A DNA stretch of 59,180 nt. Origin: Candidatus Aminicenantota bacterium (GTDB lineage Bacteria > Acidobacteriota > Aminicenantia > UBA2199). The stretch lies in NCBI GenBank assembly GCA_029938635.1, contig JAOZUQ010000010.1, positions 1 through 59,180 of the forward strand, read 5' to 3'. The position numbers and the translations under genes are program-made. Shown piece by piece: positions 34,606 to 41,817 of the stretch (position 1 is its first letter; every line of letters begins with the position of its first letter). The notes beneath the pieces are model-generated. The model did not search any database and was not told where the DNA came from. It worked only from the letters and a program-made list of their open reading frames with translations.

Positions 34606-35277
34606 ATGAATTTTAGAGATATTGTAATGAATAATAAGGGCCTTAAGTTGACGGCTTTTCTCCTTGCAGTTTCCGTATGGATATTCATATCCGGAAGAGA
34701 ACGGACATATCTTGAGAAGAGTTTTGTTATTAATATTGAAAATTCTAATGTTTCAGAAATGATCGATGTACAGGACAGGCCTGATACGGTCAGGATCATG
34801 GTAAGAGGTACTGCCGAAGAGATAGGAAAAATAAGTGAGAAGGATTTTAATATCAGTATTGATCTGAATGATGTAAAAAATAGTACGAAACTGACAATAT
34901 TTACTGAAGATCACCTTACTTTCCCGGAGGATGTTGAAATAATTTCGATCAACCCGAAGATATTTGAAGTTATAGTCAGAGAGTTCTATTATAAAGAGGT
35001 TCCGGTACGGATATTATATACAGGAAGGCTCCCCAAGGGTGTTGCACTTATCGAAAGGAAGATCAACCCGGATAAGGTGAAAATATTCGGATACAAGTCA
35101 GAGATCAAAAATATCAATACTGTTTATGGTACAGGGAAGATAAATCTCTCTGAAATTACAGAGAATTCAGTAATAAGTATATCACTTGAAAAGAGAGAGG
35201 AAATTCTCAGATTTGAGGAATATGATAGTATTGAAGTGACCCTGAAAGTAAAAAATATTAATGAAAAAAAGAAGTAA
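34606..35277 (+). CDS. cdaR: CdaA regulator with YbbR domains
   Basis: A 223-residue protein with one N-terminal membrane anchor (LKLTAFLLAVSVWIFISG, about residues 12-29) and two extracytoplasmic YbbR-type repeats (about 40-120 and 125-215). CdaR binds and regulates CdaA in other bacteria. Typical CdaR proteins have up to four YbbR units, so this is a short version. It lies 6 nt behind cdaA and overlaps glmM by 17 nt. Confidence 0.87.
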   Translation: MNFRDIVMNNKGLKLTAFLLAVSVWIFISGRERTYLEKSFVINIENSNVSEMIDVQDRPDTVRIMVRGTAEEIGKISEKDFNISIDLNDVKNSTKLTIFTEDHLTFPEDVEIISINPKIFEVIVREFYYKEVPVRILYTGRLPKGVALIERKINPDKVKIFGYKSEIKNINTVYGTGKINLSEITENSVISISLEKREEILRFEEYDSIEVTLKVKNINEKKK

Positions 35278-36604
35278 TGAGGCTTTGTTCGGTACTGACG
35301 GGATAAGGTCTGAATTCGGAAAGTTTCCTCTTGATCACTCTTCAATAGTAAGGATCGGATCTTCCATTGAAGCATGCATGGGCCCTTTCCGGATTCTTAT
35401 AGGGATGGATACAAGGATTTCGGGGCCGGAAATTGAGGGACTGATCTGTGACGGGATCGATAGCAGATCAGAGATTTTCAGCACAGGAGTCGTTCCGACT
35501 CCCGCATTATCCTATAATGTTGCAACAGGCCCTTTCGATCTGGGGATAATGATCACAGCGTCACACAATGTCTGGTCAGATAACGGAATAAAATTGTTCG
35601 GCCCGGATGGGGAAAAATTACCTGATGAAACTCAGAACAGGATAGAAGAGGTCTTCTACTCAAATGATGATTTTGATACCTCAGGCAGCAGAAACAGGAT
35701 TACTACTTTTAATGGATCGATAAATTATATAAACTTCGTAACTTCAGGATTCTCAGGAATAAAACCTGATGTATCGGGAGTTCTGCTTGATTGTGCGAAT
35801 GGGGCGGTTTCAGAAGCTGCAACTGCAATATATTCAGAACTCGGTATCAGCCATACTCTTTTCAACACTACTCCCGACGGGAAGAATATAAATTCCGGAT
35901 GCGGTTCGATGGAACCCGATTTCCTCAGAGGACATATTATGTCAGGCAAAGGCCAATTAGGCGTAGCATTTGATGGTGACGGGGACAGAGTACTTATGAT
36001 AGATAGTTCAGGTAAAGATCTGGATGGTGATTTTATTCTATATATAATTTCAAAATATCTGATGGAGAGCGATCCTGATTATCATCCTGTAATTGTGGGA
36101 ACAATAATGTCAAATCTGGCACTGGAGAGATTGCTTGAAGGATCCGGGATCAGGTTTTCCAGAAGTGATGTCGGTGACAGGCATGTTTATGAAGAGATGA
36201 AAAAAAGGTCCGCTGTGCTCGGGGGAGAACAGTCCGGACATATCATTTACAGAACAATGCAGAAAACAGGAGACGGGATAATTACATCACTCCTTTTTCT
36301 TAAGGCATTGGAATTTCTCAAACTTTCCGTTTCTGAAGCTTCGGAACTTTACAAACCCTTTCCACAAATTATAAAAAGTATTAAAATAAGAGAGAAACGG
36401 CCTCTGGACAGCTGGGAGGAACTGAAAATAAAGATCGGGAAATTTAATAAAATATATGGTGATAATTCCCGCATTCTCATCAGGTATTCGGGGACAGAAA
36501 AAAAAATAAGACTTATGATCGAATCCGAAGATGAGAATGTAATAAATAAAAACCTGGAGATCTTTGAAGATTTTCTGATCTCTGAAATAGGAGAAGACAA
36601 ATGA
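35261..36604 (+). CDS. glmM: Phosphoglucosamine mutase
   Basis: A 447-residue alpha-D-phosphohexomutase converting glucosamine-6-phosphate to glucosamine-1-phosphate for peptidoglycan and lipid A. The phosphoserine is S101 in ITASHN, the magnesium loop is FDGDGDRV, the sugar-specificity loop is GGEQSGHI, and the phosphate-binding loop is IRYSGTEKKIRLM. GTDGIRSEFG opens the protein. In other bacteria GlmM is also an inhibitor of CdaA, so the operon is functionally coherent. It overlaps pdxJ by ATGA. Confidence 0.95.
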   Translation: MKKRSNEALFGTDGIRSEFGKFPLDHSSIVRIGSSIEACMGPFRILIGMDTRISGPEIEGLICDGIDSRSEIFSTGVVPTPALSYNVATGPFDLGIMITASHNVWSDNGIKLFGPDGEKLPDETQNRIEEVFYSNDDFDTSGSRNRITTFNGSINYINFVTSGFSGIKPDVSGVLLDCANGAVSEAATAIYSELGISHTLFNTTPDGKNINSGCGSMEPDFLRGHIMSGKGQLGVAFDGDGDRVLMIDSSGKDLDGDFILYIISKYLMESDPDYHPVIVGTIMSNLALERLLEGSGIRFSRSDVGDRHVYEEMKKRSAVLGGEQSGHIIYRTMQKTGDGIITSLLFLKALEFLKLSVSEASELYKPFPQIIKSIKIREKRPLDSWEELKIKIGKFNKIYGDNSRILIRYSGTEKKIRLMIESEDENVINKNLEIFEDFLISEIGEDK

Positions 36605-37311
36605 GATTAGGAGTAAATATTGATCACATTGCAACCCTGAGACAGGCGAGGATGACAGACGAACCAGACCCGGTCTATGCAGTTGTTCTGGCTGAGTTGG
36701 CGGGAGCGGATGGAATTACGATACATATGCGTCAGGACAGGCGTCATATCCAGGAGAAGGATCTGGAACTTCTGAGAAAGATAGTGAAAACAAAGCTTAA
36801 TCTTGAGATGGCGGTTTCTATGGATATGGTTAAGATCGCGCTGAAGTATAAGCCAGACACCTGTACACTCGTGCCGGAAAGTGCAGAGGAAGTAACTACG
36901 ACAGGCGGTCTGGATATGCTTATGTTCGGAGATAAAGTTGAAGAGATAGCCGGGAACCTGAAGGCAGCCGGACTGGAAGTTTCGGTTTTTATTGATCCCG
37001 ATATTGATCAGATCAAAGTTTGTCACAGGATGGGTATCAAAATGATAGAACTGAATACGGGAGAATATGCTAAGAATTCAAAGACCAGTTTCGGGACGAT
37101 CGAGATCGAGAAGATAAAGAAAGCAGTTCAATATGCAAAAAGGCTAAATTTTAAAATATATGGAGGGCATGGCCTGACCTACCGGAATATCGGCCCGATC
37201 GCTGAAATTGAAGAGATAGAGGAGTTAAACATCGGTCACTCCATCATAGCTAATGCTGCTTTCATCGGACTGGAAAATGCTGTAACAAAGATGAAGGAAC
37301 TTATATCTTAG
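36601..37311 (+). CDS. pdxJ: Pyridoxine 5-phosphate synthase
   Basis: A 236-residue TIM-barrel enzyme that condenses 3-amino-1-hydroxyacetone phosphate with deoxyxylulose 5-phosphate in the DXP-dependent vitamin B6 route. Signature blocks are LGVNIDHIATLRQARM, GADGITIHMRQDRRHIQ, TLVPESAEEVTTTGGLD, ELNTGEYA and GHGLTYRNIGPIAEI. Length is normal. It is translationally coupled to glmM through an ATGA overlap. Presence implies DXP-dependent pyridoxal phosphate synthesis. Confidence 0.96.
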   Translation: MRLGVNIDHIATLRQARMTDEPDPVYAVVLAELAGADGITIHMRQDRRHIQEKDLELLRKIVKTKLNLEMAVSMDMVKIALKYKPDTCTLVPESAEEVTTTGGLDMLMFGDKVEEIAGNLKAAGLEVSVFIDPDIDQIKVCHRMGIKMIELNTGEYAKNSKTSFGTIEIEKIKKAVQYAKRLNFKIYGGHGLTYRNIGPIAEIEEIEELNIGHSIIANAAFIGLENAVTKMKELIS

Positions 37312-37323
37312 AAGGGGAAAGTA

Positions 37324-38697
37324 ATGTACGATATCTTATTTTTAGGTGGTGGCCCGGCAGGTTATGAAGGGGCTATATCAGCAGGGAAAAGGGGGCTGAA
37401 GGCCGCTGTAATAGAAAAAGCATTGCCCGGAGGGACATGTCTCCACTCGGGATGTATTCCTACAAAGAGCCTGCTGAATTCTGTCAAGATCATTAAAGGG
37501 ATAAAGAGTGCCAAAAAGCTCGGTGTTAAAATAGAAGGGTATGAAGTAGATGTTCAGGGAATGTTGAAGCAGAAAGAGAGGGTTGTCTCCAAACTTACCA
37601 AAGGGATAATTTACCTGCTGGGTGAAAATAATGTTGATCTCATAGAAGGGACCGGGAAGATAGTATCACCCGGTATTGTCGAAGTTGATAATGGAGAAAC
37701 GTATAGATCGAAGAACATAGTTATCTCGACCGGTTCTTCTCCTGCCCAATTACCCCATTTGAAATTCGATAATGAGTTTATTGTCAATTCTGATGAAGCG
37801 CTGCTTATTAAAGATGTACCTGAAAAGCTTCTTGTGATCGGGGCGGGAGCTATCGGAGTTGAGATAGGAGTTGTATATAGTTATCTGGGCTCAGATGTCA
37901 CAATTGTTGAGATCATGGACCAGATCATCCCGGGCAGTGATAAAGAACTTTCCGACATGCTTGCCGGAGAATTGAGGAAGAGCAGGATCAAAGTCCTGAC
38001 TTCCACTTCTGTATCCGATCCGTCGATCGACAGGACGAATTCGAAGATCTCTTTCAAGGTAAAAGAAAATAAAGGAGAGAGGGAAGAGAGTTTCTCAAAA
38101 GTGCTCCTTTCGGTCGGAAGAGTCCCGAATACTGAAGGTATATACTCTTCTGAGATCGGAATTGAACTGGATAAAAAAGGATTTATAAAAACCGGTAAAA
38201 ACCTCACAACCGGAGTTGAAGGTATATATGCCTGCGGAGATGTTATAGGACATCCGTTGCTGGCCCACAAAGCATCCCATCAGGCAATCGCAATTGTAGA
38301 TCATATTCTTAATGGAAAAGAGATTCATGAGATGACAATTCCAGGTGCAGTTTTTACATTCCCCGAACTTGCTTCTGTCGGTATTACCGAAGAAGAGGCA
38401 AAAGAGAAGGGAATTGAATACAAAGCAGGAAGATTTCCTTATTCTGCCGGGTCAAGGTCAAATGCTGTCGAAGAGAAGACAGGGATGGTGAAGGTCATCA
38501 CAGGTATGGACAATGTCCTTCTCGGGGCCCATATTCTCGGGGCCGAAGCCGGGGAACTCCTTCCTCTTCTTACTTATGCTGTTTCAAAGGGGTTGAAGAC
38601 AGATGAGTTCAGGGACCTGGTATTTATTCATCCTACTCTAAGTGAAAATGTCTGGGAAGCTCTTGGTGAGGCCGGAGGATTCTCGATCCATATCTGA
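37324..38697 (+). CDS. lpd: Dihydrolipoyl dehydrogenase
   Basis: A 457-residue FAD/NAD disulfide oxidoreductase. FAD binding is by LGGGPAGYEGAI, the redox disulfide is GGTCLHSGCIPTKSLL, NAD binding is by VIGAGAIGVEIG, and the C-terminal base is in FIHPTLSENVWEAL. It is the E3 of 2-oxo acid dehydrogenase or glycine cleavage systems; no E1, E2 or gcv gene lies beside it here. It follows pdxJ by 12 nt and is the last gene of the long ftsH operon. Confidence 0.94.
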   Translation: MYDILFLGGGPAGYEGAISAGKRGLKAAVIEKALPGGTCLHSGCIPTKSLLNSVKIIKGIKSAKKLGVKIEGYEVDVQGMLKQKERVVSKLTKGIIYLLGENNVDLIEGTGKIVSPGIVEVDNGETYRSKNIVISTGSSPAQLPHLKFDNEFIVNSDEALLIKDVPEKLLVIGAGAIGVEIGVVYSYLGSDVTIVEIMDQIIPGSDKELSDMLAGELRKSRIKVLTSTSVSDPSIDRTNSKISFKVKENKGEREESFSKVLLSVGRVPNTEGIYSSEIGIELDKKGFIKTGKNLTTGVEGIYACGDVIGHPLLAHKASHQAIAIVDHILNGKEIHEMTIPGAVFTFPELASVGITEEEAKEKGIEYKAGRFPYSAGSRSNAVEEKTGMVKVITGMDNVLLGAHILGAEAGELLPLLTYAVSKGLKTDEFRDLVFIHPTLSENVWEALGEAGGFSIHI

Positions 38698-38705
38698 TCA
38701 GCTGA

Positions 38706-39521
38706 TCAATTAATATCAAATAGTTTTTCTCCTGTTTTTACATGCTTACCTTCGACTCCTTCTACAGGAGATCCGAGTTTTTCAGGAGTTACCAGAATTA
38801 TCGTTGAACCAAGTTCAAACCTTCCCATTTCATCCATCTGGGAGGTAGTGAGTGAGATATCCTTCCATTTGTTATCTCTTTTGTATCTTTCGATGAATTC
38901 CATTTTAATACTTCCGACAAAAGTTGCTCCCACTGCTGCAATATAAACAGTAGAATCTTTGTGTTTCAGTTCAAGGACTATTCTTTCATTTTTTATGAAT
39001 AGTTTTTTTATATTTTTTAAGCCGAGGTTGTTAACAGGATAGAGATGGCCCTTCATATGACAATACCCTTTAACGACCCCTCCGAGCGGGAAATGGTACC
39101 TGTGGTAGTCCATGGGTGAGAGATAGATTGTTGTGACATACCATTGTTTATTAAAATCCAATTCTGCGTTCAGGAATTCCTGAAGATCATAATCGATCCC
39201 TTTTGCCTGGATCACTTTTTTAGAATTTACAAGCTCAATAGATAATACAACTCCGTCAGCAGGTGAAAGGAGGGATTTGCTATCTTCTTTTAAAGGCCTC
39301 TTTAATGGATCAAGTTTTCTGATAAAAAATTCAGCAAGGGAATCATAATCAGAAGCTTCTCCTTCATAATCATCCATGGAGATCTTATAAGTATCAGCGA
39401 AAAAGTCGATTATGAACCTGACCAGAAATTTCGGATTTTTGATCCTGGTGATCCTTCCGTAGATCCTGCTGAAAACAGGCATGGACAATACATTTAAAAG
39501 ACTTTTAATTAAAGAATTCAT
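38706..39521 (-). CDS. psd: Phosphatidylserine decarboxylase
   Basis: A 271-residue membrane-associated enzyme forming phosphatidylethanolamine. Near the C-terminus GRFELGSTIILV holds the LGST self-cleavage motif that yields the pyruvoyl group. YHRYHFPLGGVVKGYCHMKG supplies the conserved His residues. The start is ATG 39521; a TTG one codon earlier is not needed. It is convergent with lpd; the 14-nt palindrome TGATCAGCTGATCA around 38694 lies between and over the two stop codons. Confidence 0.93.
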   Translation of the reverse strand: MNSLIKSLLNVLSMPVFSRIYGRITRIKNPKFLVRFIIDFFADTYKISMDDYEGEASDYDSLAEFFIRKLDPLKRPLKEDSKSLLSPADGVVLSIELVNSKKVIQAKGIDYDLQEFLNAELDFNKQWYVTTIYLSPMDYHRYHFPLGGVVKGYCHMKGHLYPVNNLGLKNIKKLFIKNERIVLELKHKDSTVYIAAVGATFVGSIKMEFIERYKRDNKWKDISLTTSQMDEMGRFELGSTIILVTPEKLGSPVEGVEGKHVKTGEKLFDIN

Positions 39522-39554
39522 CAATGTTAATTATATCCCCTTTTCCCCAAAAAA

Positions 39555-39933
39555 TATATATCATTCATTTGTTCTACTCGGCGCAGGCTTTATCCGTAAT
39601 TGCTTTTAATAGTTGGGAATTTACAAATATCATTCATTTATTCGTTCACCACGACGTGTCTGACCGGGAATTATTCAGCGGCATTAAAAAGCCAACTCGC
39701 ATGCTTCTAAAGAAGCATACTCAGACAGTAGCTTTTTTCCTTCGGAACATCACCGCTTCGGTAAAACCGGTTCCCAGCCACTCTGTTTCGTTCTCTCACA
39801 AAAAGAATGATATTTGTCATTCAGAAAGTATCAGCCGTAGCCGTGTTTTGCTTTTGCGGCAAGGTGAATTCGCATAAGCGAAGTGGATGATGGCGAGAGC
39901 CAAAAAAAGTTCATATGGATGATATTTGTTTGA
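39555..39933. repeat. Intergenic repeat-rich element, MITE-like
   Basis: This 483-nt gap (39522-40004) has no credible gene. ATATCATTCATTTG (39559-39572) recurs as ATATCATTCATTTA (39627-39640). The inverted form GATGATATTTGT lies at 39920-39931, and GAATGA/TCATTC forms a small hairpin at 39805-39822. A perfect hairpin ATGCTTC/GAAGCAT is at 39701-39718. The terminal inverted repeats and inner palindromes suggest a decayed non-autonomous mobile element. An open frame across it (39524-39877) is not coding in my view. Confidence 0.45.
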
Positions 39934-39969
39934 AATGACATAATCATGACAATGTAAATATGACCATCG

Positions 39970-39998
39970 TTGACACATTTGGGGATCAAATATATAAT
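39970..39998 (+). promoter_or_regulatory. Perfect consensus sigma-70 promoter of the PepSY-type gene
   Basis: TTGACA (39970-39975), a 17-nt spacer and TATAAT (39993-39998): a complete match to the consensus. The -10 ends 6 nt before ATG 40005, so transcription should start at the AUG itself, giving a leaderless message. Confidence 0.85.
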
Positions 39999-40004
39999 TT
40001 TCAG

Positions 40005-41552
40005 ATGAAAATAGTGAAGTGGATATTCAATAAATCAAAATTTATACATAAATATATCGGATTATTTATAATCCTTTTCCTTATATGGTCTGCTTCCTCG
40101 GGGATCATATTGAATCACCCTGATCTGGTCTCGGGAGTTTCCATTCCGAGCTGGATGGTACCTTCCCAGTATGAAACGGAGAATTGGAACAGAAGTTCTC
40201 TGATCGAGATGCTTTACCTGGACGGTGACAAAAAGAAAGCTTTCATTGGCGGGAAGAAGGGTGTCTGGAAAACAACTGACGGTGGTAAAACATTTAAAAA
40301 AATGTCGGATGGATTCACCGATTCGATCTATTACGGGAAGGTTAATGATCTGTTATTACTTGAAGATGAAGATCAGGTACCAAAACTTTTCGCCGCCGCC
40401 TTCGGTGGATTGTGGGTCTGCGATACTATCAATGAAAAATGGAAAAAGATCTTTCCTGAAAGTGGAAATGTGGAAGTAAAAAAGATCCTTAGAATTAATA
40501 ACAGACTTATTATTTTTACTCCATCGGAAGTTTGGGAAACATCTATCGGTTCCACATCTTTTAAATTTATGAAAATTGACCTGAAGAGGGAGGGTGAGGA
40601 GAAGGCTGAAAAGGTTTCTCTTGTCCGTCTTTTCTTCGATCTTCATGGTGGACATGCATGGGGGATAGCCGGAAGGATCATCTTTGATATATTCGGGTTG
40701 TTGATAATTTTCCTGAGCATCTCTGCTTTCTATATGTGGTATTTTCCGAAAAAATGGAAAAAAAAGAAAAAAATATCTGTAAATAGTAAATCTTCACTTA
40801 ACTTTTTTTATAAATATCACCTTAAACTCGGTATCTGGCTGGCTTTTGTGTTCCTCCTGATCGGTGTGACCGCGTTTTTTATGAGGCCACCTTTCCTGGC
40901 AGTTATTGCGCGCGGTGATATTGATGTTCAGTTATATCCGGGCCCTTTCCCTGATAATCCATGGGATAAGAAGATCCATAGTGCTCTTTTCCTGAAAGAT
41001 AAAGCAAAAGTCCTGATCGAGGCTGAAGACGGGATCTGGGAAGGGGATGAAACAATGACGGGTGAATTCAGGAAAACAAGGATCCCCATTCTTGTTTTTG
41101 TCATGGGTGCAACCGTATTTGAAGAATATCCTGCGGGTGGATTTATTGTAGGATCATTCAACGGTCTTTTTCATATCCCGGGGGATGGACGGGCGATCGA
41201 TATAGTTTCCGGGAAAATGGTGAGATTTGTTTCACCGGTCCGGCCGGCTGAAAAAATGATCTCCGGATATTTCAGAACACCGGAAGGTGAGGAGTTCATT
41301 ACTGCTTTTAAGCAGGGAATAGTACCGGTCAAAGGTTCGGAGATGAATGGCAGGTTCGAATTACCGGAGGAGATCAGGAATGATAACAGGTTGCCATTGT
41401 GGAACTATATGTTCGAGATTCATAACGGCAGATTATTCAGGGATCTGATAGGAGAATGGTATATTTTGATAATCCCACTCGGTTCTTTCCTCTTTATCCT
41501 TATAACCCTGACAGGGATATTTGACTGGATCTACACACGCTTTCGGAAATAA
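40005..41552 (+). CDS. PepSY-associated TM-type membrane protein with a BNR-like insert
   Basis: A 515-residue protein. A first membrane helix (FIHKYIGLFIILFLIWSASSGIIL) is followed by a periplasmic insert with BNR-type propeller features (FIGGKKGVWKTTDGGKTFKK, AAFGGLWVCD), then two helices around residues 225-250 and 280-305 with FDLHGGHAWG before them, a second extracytoplasmic part with FIVGSFNGLFH, and a last helix near the C-terminus. PepSY-TM proteins are often linked to iron or flavin reduction. The ATG 40005 is set by the promoter; the earlier ATG 39960 lies upstream of it. Confidence 0.78.
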   Translation: MKIVKWIFNKSKFIHKYIGLFIILFLIWSASSGIILNHPDLVSGVSIPSWMVPSQYETENWNRSSLIEMLYLDGDKKKAFIGGKKGVWKTTDGGKTFKKMSDGFTDSIYYGKVNDLLLLEDEDQVPKLFAAAFGGLWVCDTINEKWKKIFPESGNVEVKKILRINNRLIIFTPSEVWETSIGSTSFKFMKIDLKREGEEKAEKVSLVRLFFDLHGGHAWGIAGRIIFDIFGLLIIFLSISAFYMWYFPKKWKKKKKISVNSKSSLNFFYKYHLKLGIWLAFVFLLIGVTAFFMRPPFLAVIARGDIDVQLYPGPFPDNPWDKKIHSALFLKDKAKVLIEAEDGIWEGDETMTGEFRKTRIPILVFVMGATVFEEYPAGGFIVGSFNGLFHIPGDGRAIDIVSGKMVRFVSPVRPAEKMISGYFRTPEGEEFITAFKQGIVPVKGSEMNGRFELPEEIRNDNRLPLWNYMFEIHNGRLFRDLIGEWYILIIPLGSFLFILITLTGIFDWIYTRFRK

Positions 41553-41562
41553 AAACAAAAAC

Positions 41563-41775
41563 CAGAAGTCAGAAGCAAGAAGCCAGAAGAAAAAACAAAT
41601 TCGAAATCCGAATTTCGAAATCCGAAACAAATTCAAAATAGGAATGCTCAAAATTCAAAACAAAAGATCTCTTCATGTTCTTGTTTGGGACATTTGTGTT
41701 TCGGTCATTCGGGTTTGTTTCGAGCTTCGTGCTTCTCATTTTGGATTTATGTTTATCTCTGTCTCCTGACTTCTG
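41563..41775. repeat. Short repeat element with 10-bp terminal inverted repeats
   Basis: CAGAAGTCAG (41563-41572) and CTGACTTCTG (41766-41775) are perfect inverted ends of a 213-bp AT-rich unit. Inside are CGAAATCCGAA-type repeats on the left and their rough complements (TTCGGTCATTCGG) on the right. CAGAAGTCAG occurs again at 44332-44341, beyond the histidine kinase gene. Translations of this kind give low-complexity peptides such as FEIRN and ISNF that recur as false ORFs in many uncultured genomes. Confidence 0.6.
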
Positions 41776-41780
41776 TCCTA

Positions 41781-41809
41781 TTGACAATAACCCCCTCTAA
41801 TATAATAAT
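41781..41809 (+). promoter_or_regulatory. Promoter of the hybrid histidine kinase gene
   Basis: TTGACA (41781-41786) and AATAAT (41804-41809) are 17 nt apart. The -10 ends 8 nt before ATG 41818 and no ribosome binding site is present. Confidence 0.6.
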
Positions 41810-41817
41810 TGTTAACT

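Noticed and set aside
38694-38707. 14-bp palindrome TGATCAGCTGATCA as a terminator
   Set aside because: No loop and no T run; it mostly reflects the two facing stop-codon regions of lpd and psd.
39524-39877. 117-codon open frame in the psd-PepSY gap
   Set aside because: No ribosome binding site, non-ATG start, full of palindromes and direct repeats; best read as a repeat element.
39960-40004. Earlier ATG for the PepSY-type protein
   Set aside because: A perfect consensus promoter lies inside this stretch, so the codons would be upstream of the transcript.
41521-41787. Short open frames on both strands inside the CAGAAGTCAG element
   Set aside because: Low-complexity translations typical of repeats, no start signals, symmetrical on both strands.
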